Shown: piece by piece, positions 36,411 through 44,850 of the stretch
Layout of the letters: each line of letters opens with the position of its first letter
How positions within the stretch are numbered: the first letter of the stretch is position 1
Assembly: GCA_964619535.1 (NCBI GenBank)
Contig: CAZUEX010000002.1
Span: 248,001 to 312,000 of the forward strand
From: Leptonema sp964619535
GTDB taxonomy: Bacteria; Spirochaetota; Leptospiria; Leptospirales; Leptonemataceae
Direction: 5' to 3'
DNA: 64,000 bases
Translations under genes and position numbers: made by a program
The notes under the pieces: generated by a model
What the model was told of the DNA's origin: nothing
Seen by the model: only the letters and a program-made list of their open reading frames with translations
Database searches by the model: none

Positions 36411-36695
36411 TCAAGCAAGCACGAACCGGAAGATCTTACCGGCCGGACTTCTGACTTCATAGACACCCTGTTGCATGCCCGTCAACGTCAGCTCCAGCAC
36501 TCCATCGAGCATAAGCTTTTTATGTCCTCCATTTCTGTTGTAAAGTAAAATTGGAACCGGTTGTGTTTTTTTTGGAAGCTCAAGGCGCAGGCGAAGATAC
36601 TGCGACGTATCTCTGTAGATTTCGAATACGATTGGTCCGGTAGGAAGAACCTGCAGACCCGAATGTACGGTCATTCCGCGCGGTGGCCTTTTCAT
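36411..36695 (-). CDS. Small protein of unknown function in the sigma-like/STAS cassette
   Basis: 94 aa, not recognised. It starts with a basic stretch and is otherwise built of short strand-like runs (IVFEIYRD, LRLRLELPK, VPILLYNR, LMLDGVLELTLTG, VYEVRSPAGKIFRFVLA), so a small beta fold is likely. There is no signal peptide and no cysteine pair. The start overlaps the stop of the sigma-like gene by ATGA, which implies equimolar synthesis and a possible direct complex with it. The STAS gene follows after 32 bp. Its position would suit an anti-sigma or adaptor role, but no anti-sigma motif is visible. Confidence 0.75.
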   Translation of the reverse strand: MKRPPRGMTVHSGLQVLPTGPIVFEIYRDTSQYLRLRLELPKKTQPVPILLYNRNGGHKKLMLDGVLELTLTGMQQGVYEVRSPAGKIFRFVLA

Positions 36696-37504
36696 AGGTC
36701 ACCTCGCAGTTCCTGCAGGGCAAAGGGTTGCAGGTGCTCCCGCAAACAGCGTGTGGAACGGCGCAGACGGAAGGCAGCAAGCTGACGGCTGATACCGAGC
36801 AGGGTGGCCACAGAATAGATGGAATGGGCCCAGTGCCGATTCAGATAGGTCTGCACATCGGCCCTGCGTCTGCCGCTTTCCATCCTGTAGTTCGCACGTA
36901 TGGCCCGGCTGTAGAAGCGGTTGATGCGTTCCTCTGCCAGTTGCAGCCTGTTTTCTCGAAACCGTCTCCTTGATTCAAGGCTGTTGACGATTTCCAGGGA
37001 TCTTTCCGGTCCGTAGTCCTCGATCATGTACTTCAGATTGTCAGCATTGAGGGGGATGGAATGGTAGATCTTAAAGAGCAAACAGTCCAGACCGGACAGG
37101 TTCTGTAACCCCTGCTCCAGGCGTTGCCAGAACTCTTCCCTGTTGAAAGAGCTGCTATGATCGGTGTCCAGCAGATCCCCCTGCAGGGGAAGCGTGTCCA
37201 TGTGTGTTCTGCGGTATTTGCGAATAAAGTTCTGAAAGCTGTTGCGTAAGCAGAGCAGATAGAAGGCAGGAAACGACGGATGCCGGCGCCTTTGAAACTC
37301 CTCGACGATCTGATCGATCCGCCCTTCCAGCAGATGAAGAATGAAGTCGCCCACAACATCGGGATCCTGGCTGAGACGTCGAAGACAGTAAGAGTGCGTT
37401 TCGCGATACAGCCCGACCAGAAATTGCCTCTTGTTACCGGTTTGTAGAAACTGTTCGTAGTGCTGTTCCAGCATGCTTTTGCTTTTTCCACTGTTTTCTT
37501 GCAT
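36692..37504 (-). CDS. Divergent sigma-70-like regulator
   Basis: 270 aa. A region resembling sigma region 2 (FYLLCLRNSFQNFIRKYRRTH, near residues 82-102) is followed by a long middle part. The last 50 residues end in a helix-turn-helix resembling region 4 (SVATLLGISRQLAAFRLRRSTRCLREHL). Charged helices fill the rest. This is similar in plan to sigma-70/ECF-like proteins but is longer and divergent, and I cannot place it in an ECF group. It may act as a sigma factor or only as a DNA-binding regulator. It heads a three-gene minus-strand cassette (sigma-like, small protein, STAS), with a 220-bp A/T-rich divergent region towards dapF. Confidence 0.7.
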   Translation of the reverse strand: MQENSGKSKSMLEQHYEQFLQTGNKRQFLVGLYRETHSYCLRRLSQDPDVVGDFILHLLEGRIDQIVEEFQRRRHPSFPAFYLLCLRNSFQNFIRKYRRTHMDTLPLQGDLLDTDHSSSFNREEFWQRLEQGLQNLSGLDCLLFKIYHSIPLNADNLKYMIEDYGPERSLEIVNSLESRRRFRENRLQLAEERINRFYSRAIRANYRMESGRRRADVQTYLNRHWAHSIYSVATLLGISRQLAAFRLRRSTRCLREHLQPFALQELRGDL

Positions 37505-37724
37505 TGTATCTTACCCTGAGTGGTTTTTGATTTCTGCCTTAATAGTGTTCTCCCTTATAGGAAGTGCAAAAAAAATTACAGAAAAATGTTACAAAAAAAG
37601 CTTTTCTACGGTGGATTATGTCGAAAAAGGTGGGCCCGTATTTCATTTCGGCAAGTCTGGCATAATTTCTTGCAGCAGATGAAAATGAAGGAAGGATGGA
37701 GGAGGCCGATCGGACGGTTTTTCT

Positions 37725-38606
37725 ATGATTGAGTTTTTTAAAATGGAAGGTGCCGGGAATGACTACATCTACCTGGATGTCCGTCAAAACCCGCATATGA
37801 TTCAGACACTGAATACAGATGTCATTCCCCGACTCTGTGACAGGCGTTATGGCGTCGGTGGCGACGGTCTTGTGCTGATCGCTCCTTCACGGAAAGCAGC
37901 TGGCCGCATGTGGATGTGGAATGCCGATGGTTCATCATCAGACATGTGTGGCAATGCTTTACGATGTGTGTCATTATACCTGGGCGCTGATCTGGATCAG
38001 AAGGAGCTGCTGGTTGAAAGCGGTGCCGGCCTGCATCGGGCAGAGGTCGTTGCTGTGGACCGTTCCTCTCGTCTGTCTGGCAGGGTGCGCCTGGATATGG
38101 GAAGTCCTGTCTTTGAGGCCGAACGTATTCCTTTTGCCGGGCAGGGCCAGGACATGGGCCAGAGACCGCTGCGCTTTCCACATGGCCTGTCCGGGATGGA
38201 ACAGGGGCATGTTCTATCGATGGGGAATCCGCATTGTGTGATCTTTGTCGATGACCCGGATTCCCTGAACCTTTCCGAAATCGGTCCGGCTCTGGAAGGC
38301 CATCCTGCCTTTCCCGAGCGCACGAATGTGGAGTTCGTTACGATTCGACCGGACGGTTCGCTTTATCAGCGAACCTGGGAGCGAGGTTCCGGTGAAACCC
38401 TTGCCTGCGGCTCGGGCGCCTGTGCTGCCCTTGTGGCTGCTGCAAGCGATCAAAAGAGCCCCCGTACCAATACGGTGCACCTGCGCGGTGGCGATCTTCT
38501 GATCGAATGGAATACAACGGTTCATATGACCGGTCCCGCTCGCTTTGTTTTCGCGGGGCAGCTTGATGAGCGAGATTTTACCCTCTTCTCGAGGGGGAAC
38601 CCTTAG
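37725..38606 (+). CDS. dapF: Diaminopimelate epimerase
   Basis: Converts LL- to meso-diaminopimelate for peptidoglycan and lysine. 293 aa. The two catalytic cysteines are at C75 in DMCGNALRC and about C228 in TLACGSGACAA. Other motifs are KMEGAGNDYIYLD, GVGGDGLVLI and MGNPHCVIFVD. This agrees with murE at 61790, which carries the DNPR sequence for diaminopimelate. The 220-bp gap upstream is A/T-rich; CATAAT at 37661-37666 is a possible -10 but lacks a matching -35. The end overlaps the convergent acyltransferase gene by 4 bp. Confidence 0.97.
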   Translation: MIEFFKMEGAGNDYIYLDVRQNPHMIQTLNTDVIPRLCDRRYGVGGDGLVLIAPSRKAAGRMWMWNADGSSSDMCGNALRCVSLYLGADLDQKELLVESGAGLHRAEVVAVDRSSRLSGRVRLDMGSPVFEAERIPFAGQGQDMGQRPLRFPHGLSGMEQGHVLSMGNPHCVIFVDDPDSLNLSEIGPALEGHPAFPERTNVEFVTIRPDGSLYQRTWERGSGETLACGSGACAALVAAASDQKSPRTNTVHLRGGDLLIEWNTTVHMTGPARFVFAGQLDERDFTLFSRGNP

Positions 38607-39547
38607 CTCTGCTGTGATCTGGATTTCAGGGCTTCCATCATGGCCGGTGTTGTCTTCCAGCGGCGGTGTACCCAGAAATACTGTCCCGGAGTTTTTCGGA
38701 CTGCCTTTTCGAGGGCCTCCACCCATCGCTGTGTACCGGCGCGGATGGCCTCGTCTTTGCTCGCGAAATCCTTTCTGTTCAGAGCACCAAGGTCCTCATA
38801 ATCGAGAACAACCGTTCCGTCTCCGCGATGAATCAGGGTGATGAAAACGATGGGCGCTCCGGTCATATAGGCAATCGTTGCAGGACCTCTGTAGGTGGAA
38901 GCCGGCCTGTTCAAAAAGTCAATAAAGACGCCGGCGCCGCCTGCATTCTGATCCGATGCCAGGGCTATGACGCCGCCCTTCTTCAGGTATCGGACAAGGG
39001 CCGGCGTTTCTTCCATGGTATACAGGCCGGTGCCCAGTGCGCCGCGATGCTTCCTGAACCAGTGGTCGAGAAATCTGTTTCGGATGGTCTTATATACGAT
39101 GGCTGCCTTCATTCTGTAGCCGACAAACTGTGCAATATTCTCCCAGGTTCCGATATGACCCGTTACCAGGATAAAGCCACGCTGCTCATTGGCAGCGCGT
39201 AAAAGCCTCTCTTCGAGTTCCTTTGCACCCGGCGCATAGCGAACATACTTCTCGAACCACTTTTGATTCATTCGAGACTTCCAGAAGGTGTCGGCGATCA
39301 GATAGCCAAGGTGATCCAGATGATCGTTCAGGATCTGCAGTCTTTCCTCTTCGCTTTTTTCGGGGAAGGCATGCGAGATATTATCAAGGGCAATCACCCG
39401 GTACTTTGGAAACAGCGGGAAGAGGGCACGGGCCACGCGAGTGCCAAGCTTCAGGGCCTGTGGATAGGGCAGCAGGCGAAACGGCACAGAAAGCAGCAGA
39501 AAGATGAGATAGATCAGGACATCTCGTAACGTAAGCAGCAGTTTCAT
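38603..39547 (-). CDS. Lipid A biosynthesis-type lauroyl/myristoyl acyltransferase (LpxL/HtrB family)
   Basis: Adds a secondary acyl chain to lipid A or a similar lipid on the inner membrane. 314 aa. One membrane-anchoring segment lies near the N-terminus (LIYLIFLLLSVPFRLLPYP). The acyltransferase catalytic pair is HIGTWE, with His near residue 131 and Glu near 136; ALASDQNAGGAGVFIDFLNRPA follows, matching the family's second block. LpxL and LpxM cannot be separated, nor other uses of the fold such as phosphatidylinositol mannoside acylation. It is 27 bp after the ROK kinase and convergent with dapF, overlapping its last 4 bp. Confidence 0.9.
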   Translation of the reverse strand: MKLLLTLRDVLIYLIFLLLSVPFRLLPYPQALKLGTRVARALFPLFPKYRVIALDNISHAFPEKSEEERLQILNDHLDHLGYLIADTFWKSRMNQKWFEKYVRYAPGAKELEERLLRAANEQRGFILVTGHIGTWENIAQFVGYRMKAAIVYKTIRNRFLDHWFRKHRGALGTGLYTMEETPALVRYLKKGGVIALASDQNAGGAGVFIDFLNRPASTYRGPATIAYMTGAPIVFITLIHRGDGTVVLDYEDLGALNRKDFASKDEAIRAGTQRWVEALEKAVRKTPGQYFWVHRRWKTTPAMMEALKSRSQQS

Positions 39548-39574
39548 ATTGAGAAAGGATTCCTTGCATTGAAT

Positions 39575-40465
39575 TCAGGATTGCAGGTAGGCGGCTCCAA
39601 AGACCCCGGCAGAATCCCCCAGCCTGTTGCGCACAACGGCTGTGTCCAGGCAGGGATGAAAGGCAAACTCTTTCATGCGTCGAACGCCCTCTGTGTAGAG
39701 CTCGTCTACATTGGACAGGCCTCCGCCAAGAACAATAATGTCGGGATCCAGCACAGAAACAAGTCCTCCCAGGGCGCGGCCGAAGTCTGTAAGGAACTGG
39801 TCGAAGACGGCCTGGGCCGCTTCCTCGCCTGCCCGTGCCGCCTGGACGATATCGGCAGCGGAGGCCTTTTTCCCCGAACGGGCGGTGTACTGTCGCTCCA
39901 GTCCGGAGCCTGAAATCAGGGTTTCAATGCAGCCTTTATTTCCACACCAGCACGGTGCGCCGTCCGGATCAATGGAAAAGTGTCCCCATTCGCCACCGAT
40001 GCCATTCCTGCCTCTGTAGATCTGGCCGTTCATCAGGATTCCGCCGCCTGTTCCCGTTCCCATGATGACGCCAAAGGCATTTCGCGCATGTGCGGCGGCT
40101 CCTCTGCGGCTTTCCGCCAGGATAAAGCAGTTTGCATCGTTTTCGATGGCCACAGGATGGCCGAGCATCCTTTCCAGGTCTGCCTGTAAAGGCTTGCCGA
40201 TCAGAACGGTTGTGTTGGCATTCACAACCCGCCCGGTTTCCGGGTTCAGAATGCCGGGTATGCCAATTCCGATAGAATATTCGCCTGAAAAGCAGCCCTT
40301 GCCTTCTTCGATCAGGTTGCAGATGTTCTGACAGATGGCCTCGTAGCCATCTTGCTTCGGAGTAGGGTTTCGCTTGCGTAACAGGACCTCATCGGTCGGT
40401 GAAAGGACGATGACCTCGGTTTTCGTACCTCCAAGGTCGATGCCAATGCAGTACCGTTCGGGCAT
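39575..40465 (-). CDS. ROK-family sugar kinase (glucokinase-like)
   Basis: Phosphorylates glucose or an amino sugar with ATP. 296 aa from the ATG at 40465; an ATG at 40489 in frame is also possible, and neither has a clear ribosome site. The phosphate loop is GIDLGGTKTEV. ROK signatures include IENDANCFILAE with the catalytic Asp, GTGTGGGI, GEWGHFSID and the zinc motif CWCGNKGCIE. VLGGGLSNVDELY closes the fold. No helix-turn-helix is present, so it is a kinase, not a ROK repressor. Sugar specificity (glucose, fructose, ManNAc, GlcNAc) cannot be decided; note the neuB gene 4 kb away. Confidence 0.93.
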   Translation of the reverse strand: MPERYCIGIDLGGTKTEVIVLSPTDEVLLRKRNPTPKQDGYEAICQNICNLIEEGKGCFSGEYSIGIGIPGILNPETGRVVNANTTVLIGKPLQADLERMLGHPVAIENDANCFILAESRRGAAAHARNAFGVIMGTGTGGGILMNGQIYRGRNGIGGEWGHFSIDPDGAPCWCGNKGCIETLISGSGLERQYTARSGKKASAADIVQAARAGEEAAQAVFDQFLTDFGRALGGLVSVLDPDIIVLGGGLSNVDELYTEGVRRMKEFAFHPCLDTAVVRNRLGDSAGVFGAAYLQS

Positions 40466-40546
40466 GCAGGCCAGGCTGTCCGGCAGCATGGGAGGGTCAA
40501 CGGAAAATATGCTTATGAATGAGGACAGAACTCCGATGTTCAGATT

Positions 40547-40993
40547 ATGAAGGCCCCTCTAATCACCCGCGGCGGACAGCCTGCGGCAACAGGCGTGATC
40601 GAAGAATCAGAGTTTATCCGGGCACCGGTAGCGGACGTATTTCGTGCCGTAACGACGGCGGCCTTGCTCGATGAATGGGGTGCAGGCCCGGCCCGCTTCC
40701 AGGCAAAGCCAGGAGGAAAGTTCTTCCTCTGGGACGGAGAAATGGAAGGAATGGTTGTGGAAATCCAGCCTCCAGAGCGACTGGTTTTTACCCTGAGGGA
40801 ACGCGATTGGAAAGAAGAATGGAGGGACTCGCTGGTATTGTTCAGGTTTGCCGAGGAAAGGGGAGGAACCCGTCTGACGTTGCGGCATTCAGGCTTCTCC
40901 GATCGACGCGTACTGGATCGCCACAGAGAGGGCTGGGGCGAATACTACATCGGTCCATTAAAGGCCTTCTGCGAGGAACGCTACCGCTCCTGA
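40547..40993 (+). CDS. SRPBCC/AHSA1-family protein
   Basis: 148 aa in the helix-grip fold used for binding hydrophobic ligands. The pattern is typical: an N-terminal strand with IRAPVADVFRAVTTAALLDEW, then KFFLWDGEMEGMVVEIQPPERLVFTLRE, GGTRLTLRHSGFSD, and a final long amphipathic helix beginning GWGEYYIGPLKAFCEER. It belongs to the activator-of-Hsp90-ATPase-like (AHSA1) group, whose bacterial members are mostly of unknown function. There is no signal peptide. The 3' end overlaps the start of the next small lipoprotein in another frame, so coupling is possible. Confidence 0.88.
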   Translation: MKAPLITRGGQPAATGVIEESEFIRAPVADVFRAVTTAALLDEWGAGPARFQAKPGGKFFLWDGEMEGMVVEIQPPERLVFTLRERDWKEEWRDSLVLFRFAEERGGTRLTLRHSGFSDRRVLDRHREGWGEYYIGPLKAFCEERYRS

Positions 40994-41340
40994 TCGTTTC
41001 GGGCTGTGTGGCCTTCACGCCCATCCGTTCCCCTGAAAAGGGAAGCATCGAGAATCCGATCTGCACCGAAAGCGTGCATGAACAGAGACAGCTATTAAGG
41101 CGATTGCGATTTGCGGGCGGTTTGGCCGTATCGTATGAGCGGCAGCCGCCCGTCATCGGCCCACAGCGTCGAATCCTTGATCCGTATCGTGTCTGGCCGC
41201 AAGGCGATGGTCTGTGGGCCGTGGACCTTTATCCTGTCGGCGCTGAGCAGGGTGCCAGGCTTCTTTATATGGAGCTGCGACCTTCCGGATGTGCGGGCAA
41301 TCAGGTGCCACCGGGGTTTACGCTATCGGCGGGGCCCTGA
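40957..41340 (+). CDS. Small putative lipoprotein with non-standard start (ATT)
   Basis: A frame overlapping the end of the SRPBCC gene contains a clear lipoprotein signal: KGLLRGTLPLLIVSGC, with lipobox VSGC, followed by about 110 residues to a TGA at 41338-41340. No ATG, GTG or TTG lies in the right place; the best codon is ATT at 40957, immediately before KGLLRG, giving 127 aa. CTG at residue 5 is another option. Frameshifting or coupled re-initiation from the SRPBCC gene is also possible. The mature part has no recognised domain. Signal-peptide quality is what supports the gene; the start is a guess. Confidence 0.5.
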   Translation: MKGLLRGTLPLLIVSGCVAFTPIRSPEKGSIENPICTESVHEQRQLLRRLRFAGGLAVSYERQPPVIGPQRRILDPYRVWPQGDGLWAVDLYPVGAEQGARLLYMELRPSGCAGNQVPPGFTLSAGP

Positions 41341-41455
41341 TCGAACAGGCAGTCAATCGGCCACCGGCCTTGCCAGAATTAGGTTGTCAGATTTTTTCTG
41401 TTGCTTCCCTTGATTTTGCTGGCCTGCAGGCCGAATCTGTACCGAGGTAGCAGAT

Positions 41456-41887
41456 ATGTATCGTCACGTTTCACTGGTTCTTCTTACATCATTTGTAATG
41501 CTTCCTGGTTTTGCCTTTGCCGGTCCCAGAGAAGGGGTTGCTGCAGAATTTCGAGCGGTAGAAGAGGGCATTCGCAAGAAGAAGCATGATCCGGAGGTAT
41601 TGCGAAAGACCCTGGAGTCCAATCTGGTTCGGGCTATGAGGGCGGCCATACAGAGGCGTTTCTATGAAGACCAGGAAAAGCATCTGGAAGGCCTGAGCCC
41701 TGAGAATCTCTCCTGGGAAAAGACCTTCTCTGATAACGTCTACTTTGTGAAGTTCCGTTATTTTATTGTACGCTTTGATTTTGCCCGCGATCCAAGGCTG
41801 TTTATTCAGGCTCCCGTCTATGAGAAGTTTTTGATCATGGATGAATTCGAAGAAGACGATTCGCATAAAGCAGAGCCGACTCAGTAA
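41456..41887 (+). CDS. Small exported protein of unknown function
   Basis: 143 aa. A signal peptide is clear (MYRHVSLVLLTSFVMLPGFAFA, cleaving at AFA-GP), so the mature 121 residues are periplasmic. They are rich in charged helices (AVEEGIRKKKHDPEVLRKTLE, EDQEKHLEGL) with a strand-like FVKFRYFIVRFDFARD. I do not recognise the family. GAGG at 8-nt spacing supports the ATG. It lies 18 bp before cysQ on the same strand, and may be cotranscribed, without an evident functional link. A perfect 12-bp palindrome GGCCTGCAGGCC precedes the gene near 41422-41433. Confidence 0.82.
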   Translation: MYRHVSLVLLTSFVMLPGFAFAGPREGVAAEFRAVEEGIRKKKHDPEVLRKTLESNLVRAMRAAIQRRFYEDQEKHLEGLSPENLSWEKTFSDNVYFVKFRYFIVRFDFARDPRLFIQAPVYEKFLIMDEFEEDDSHKAEPTQ

Positions 41888-41905
41888 ACGACCCCGGCAT
41901 CAGGT

Positions 41906-42766
41906 ATGATTGATTCTGAGCTTTCGGCCCTCTGTAAAACACTGCTACCTGGACTGACCGAAGCTGTAAAAGAGGCTGCTGCAGAGGTGCAGCGGCTTTT
42001 TCTGTCGGGGCGTTTTGAAGTAAGCGAAAAGGGACCGGGCGACCTGTTAACCACGGCCGATCTGAAATCGAATGAGATCTTGCAGGGGCATCTCCAGAAG
42101 CTTTTGCCAGAGGCCGCCTGGATCTCTGAGGAGTCGGCTCAATCCGCTGATCGTCGACAGCACCGTTTTGCCTGGATTGTTGATCCCATTGACGGTACAA
42201 AGGAGTTTGCCGGTGGGCGACCGGAGTATTCTATCTCGGTTGGCCTTGTTGCGGATGGCCTTGCTGTACTCGGTGGTGTTGCGTTGCCGGCAGAAGGGCA
42301 GCTTTACGTTGGCGGAATGTCAACCGGATTGTACGAGGTCACTGAAGACAGCCGTCTGCTGAAGCCCATGCAGGCGGTACCGCTTGCGGAAGCAGAGGTC
42401 CTGGTGAGCAGTACGGAGTTTGAAAACGGAGTCTTTAACGAGGCACATTTTCGTGAATTGAATCTTACACCGACCGGCAGCGTTGCGCGAAAGCTGGCAA
42501 TGGTAGCCGGTGGACGGGGACATGCCAATATCAGTCTGTATCCGAAAAACGAGTGGGATATCTGCGGTGGAATCGCCCTGATCCTTGCTGCTGGCGGTAA
42601 GGCCGTACACCTGGATTCTGTTTCGGGCGAATGGAAGGCTCACCGCTTTAACGCGGAGTCCCTTTTGACCTACGGCCTGATTGCAGGTTCTGATGGGCTT
42701 GTGGATGAACTCTGCAACAGGCAGAAAACACAGGGCTGGACTGTACGGCGAACGTATGGCAGCTGA
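41906..42766 (+). CDS. cysQ: 3'(2'),5'-bisphosphate nucleotidase / inositol monophosphatase family
   Basis: Removes the 3' phosphate of PAP formed during sulfate activation, or a related sugar-phosphate phosphate. 286 aa. The Li-sensitive phosphatase motifs are complete: GDLLTTADLKSN, WISEESAQ, then WIVDPIDGTKEFAGGRPEYSISVGL, whose DPIDGT binds the metals, and NEWDICGGIALILAAGGKAV. TKEF after DPIDGT is typical of CysQ. Sulfur genes do not lie nearby, so the physiological substrate is inferred from the family. It precedes trpE by 24 bp. Confidence 0.9.
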   Translation: MIDSELSALCKTLLPGLTEAVKEAAAEVQRLFLSGRFEVSEKGPGDLLTTADLKSNEILQGHLQKLLPEAAWISEESAQSADRRQHRFAWIVDPIDGTKEFAGGRPEYSISVGLVADGLAVLGGVALPAEGQLYVGGMSTGLYEVTEDSRLLKPMQAVPLAEAEVLVSSTEFENGVFNEAHFRELNLTPTGSVARKLAMVAGGRGHANISLYPKNEWDICGGIALILAAGGKAVHLDSVSGEWKAHRFNAESLLTYGLIAGSDGLVDELCNRQKTQGWTVRRTYGS

Positions 42767-42790
42767 TGGCCTGGCCCATGGTCGGTAGCT

Positions 42791-44224
42791 GTGACCGTTG
42801 AAAAACCCTTGTTTCCAGACCCTGCCCGGGAAAGAAGGGTACTGGCTATGCTTCCCACCCTGCAACTCCCCGGAAAACCTCATACCGAAAAACTCGAGCC
42901 GGGACTTTCCTTTTTTGACCTGTTTCGAATTATTGAATCGGAACATAAACACTGCTTCCTTCTGGAATCGCTGGATCCCAATAACCGGCATTCGCGTTAC
43001 TCTGCCATTGGCTTTGATCCCATTGCCCTGCTGCGTGGTAAACCAGGCCGTTTGATATGGGAGTCAGAACGCCATGAGGTGAAAAGGCAGGAGGTTGAAT
43101 GCGACAACCCCTATCATGTCCTTCGGGACTGGTTTCCGAACGGTATTCTATCGCGTAACTATGCCGGTGGTCTGGTCGGCTACATTGGCTACGATGCCTC
43201 TGTTTTCTTTGAACCTTCACTTGATTTAAAACTGCATGACTGGTTTGATCCGTTTCTGTTTGGCCTGTATCTGGACGGCATCGTCTATGATACGATGACC
43301 GGCGAGATCTTCTACTATTCGTATGGAGAGAATCGTGCCGACGTTGTTCGCTCGATTATGCATCGCGCTGCTCTCCGATCCGGGCCTGTAAGGGTGGAGT
43401 ATCTTGGCGATTCTGCCAGTGAAGAGCAGCACCGCCGGATGGTAGAGGCTACACGCGAAGAGATCATTGCCGGTAATACGTTTCAGTGCCAGATTGGTCT
43501 GCAGAGGAACTATCGCATCGAAGGAGACACACTGACCATCTACGAGCGCCTGCGTCGTATCTCGCCGTCGCCTTTTATGTTTTATCTTAAGTTCGATGGC
43601 ATAAAGCAGATTGGCGCCAGTCCGGAGCTTGTCTTTCGACTGCAGCAGGGCGAGATGGAAACGTATCCGCTTGCAGGAACGGCAGCACGGGGTGCAACCG
43701 AAGAAGAAGATATGCTGCTGGCCCGTACCTTGCTGAACGATGCCAAGGAGATTGCAGAGCACAATATGCTTGTGGATCTGCACCGAAACGACCTCGCTCG
43801 TGTGGCTCGTTTTGGAACGGTTCGCGTCAGGCATCTGATGGATATTCGAAAGTTCAGTCACGTGCAGCACATATCCAGTGAGGTGGTCGGTATTCTTGCA
43901 CGCGACAAAACAATGTTTGATGGTCTTGCCAGTTGTTTCCCTGCAGGAACGCTATCGGGTGCACCAAAGATTGAATCGATGAAGATCATTCAGCGACTGG
44001 AAGGAGATGCCCGCGGTCCTTATGGAGGCGCCGTTGGCCAGTTTGGTCTGAACGGCAACGCCACCTTCACGATTCCGATCCGCACGTTGTTTGTAGCAGG
44101 TGACCAGGCCTTTGCACGGGCTTCGTCGGGTATCGTTTACGACTCCGTTCCCGAAAACGAATACGGAGAGATACAGCGAAAGCTTGCTGCCATGGATGCC
44201 TGTCTGAAGGAGTTTATGCAATGA
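42791..44224 (+). CDS. trpE: Anthranilate synthase component I
   Basis: Makes anthranilate from chorismate, with ammonia supplied by TrpG. 477 aa from a GTG. The feedback-site motif LLESLDPNNRHSRYSAIG corresponds to the tryptophan-binding LLES...S sequence of TrpE, arguing against PabB. The catalytic half has NTFQCQIGLQRNY, ISPSPFMFYLKF, ASPELVFR, PLAGTAARGATEEED, LHRNDLARVARFGTV and GTLSGAPKIESM. There is no leader peptide rich in Trp upstream, so no attenuator is seen; inhibition by Trp is the likely control. The stop overlaps trpG. With neuB and hemL it appears to head a long transcript. Confidence 0.92.
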   Translation: MTVEKPLFPDPARERRVLAMLPTLQLPGKPHTEKLEPGLSFFDLFRIIESEHKHCFLLESLDPNNRHSRYSAIGFDPIALLRGKPGRLIWESERHEVKRQEVECDNPYHVLRDWFPNGILSRNYAGGLVGYIGYDASVFFEPSLDLKLHDWFDPFLFGLYLDGIVYDTMTGEIFYYSYGENRADVVRSIMHRAALRSGPVRVEYLGDSASEEQHRRMVEATREEIIAGNTFQCQIGLQRNYRIEGDTLTIYERLRRISPSPFMFYLKFDGIKQIGASPELVFRLQQGEMETYPLAGTAARGATEEEDMLLARTLLNDAKEIAEHNMLVDLHRNDLARVARFGTVRVRHLMDIRKFSHVQHISSEVVGILARDKTMFDGLASCFPAGTLSGAPKIESMKIIQRLEGDARGPYGGAVGQFGLNGNATFTIPIRTLFVAGDQAFARASSGIVYDSVPENEYGEIQRKLAAMDACLKEFMQ

Positions 44225-44826
44225 TGAAGGTTCTCATTATCGATAACTATGACTCCTTTACGTTTAACCTGTATCAGTATGCCGGTGAGCTGCTTGACGA
44301 AAAGGGCGCTCCCTTTCGGCTCGATGTAGAGCGAAACGACGGAATCACGCTGAAAGAGATTGCCGCCCGCAACTATGAGCGCATCATCATCTCTCCCGGA
44401 CCGGGGGATCCAACGGATCGTTCGTACTTTGGCATCTGTTCGGATGTGCTTCTTGGACCGGCAAAAGAGCTGCCTGTTCTTGGTGTATGCCTTGGCATGC
44501 AGGGCATGGCAGCGGTATTCGGTGGAAAGGTATGTCGGGCAAAATTACCCATGCATGGTAAGACCTCAACGGTAAGTCATGATGGAAAAGGAGTCTTTTC
44601 GGGACTTCCGGACCATCTGCAGGTGATGCGATACCATTCGCTTATCGTGGAGCGACAGTCTCTTCCCGATTGCTTTGAAGAGACTGCAAGCAGTCTGGAT
44701 TCTGGCGAATTGATGGGCATCCGGCATCGAGAGTACAGGCATATGGAAGGCATACAGTTTCATCCTGAATCCTTTGCCACGGAAGGCGGTATGGAGATGC
44801 TTCGTAATTTTCTCTTTTCCGGTTAA
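44221..44826 (+). CDS. trpG: Anthranilate synthase component II (glutamine amidotransferase)
   Basis: Supplies ammonia from glutamine to TrpE (and, if shared, to PabB). 201 aa. Class I amidotransferase motifs are IIDNYDSFTFNLYQY, ISPGPGDPTD, GVCLGMQGMAAVFGG with the catalytic Cys, and GIQFHPESFATEGG with the His and Glu of the triad. Overlap with trpE by ATGATG couples the two subunits. No anthranilate phosphoribosyltransferase domain is fused. neuB follows after 24 bp. Confidence 0.95.
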   Translation: MMKVLIIDNYDSFTFNLYQYAGELLDEKGAPFRLDVERNDGITLKEIAARNYERIIISPGPGDPTDRSYFGICSDVLLGPAKELPVLGVCLGMQGMAAVFGGKVCRAKLPMHGKTSTVSHDGKGVFSGLPDHLQVMRYHSLIVERQSLPDCFEETASSLDSGELMGIRHREYRHMEGIQFHPESFATEGGMEMLRNFLFSG

Positions 44827-44850
44827 ACCAGGAAACGAGAACCAGAAACC

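Noticed and set aside
42767..42790. Tryptophan leader peptide/attenuator before trpE
   Set aside because: The gap is 24 bp and the short frame across it has no tandem Trp codons or competing hairpins.
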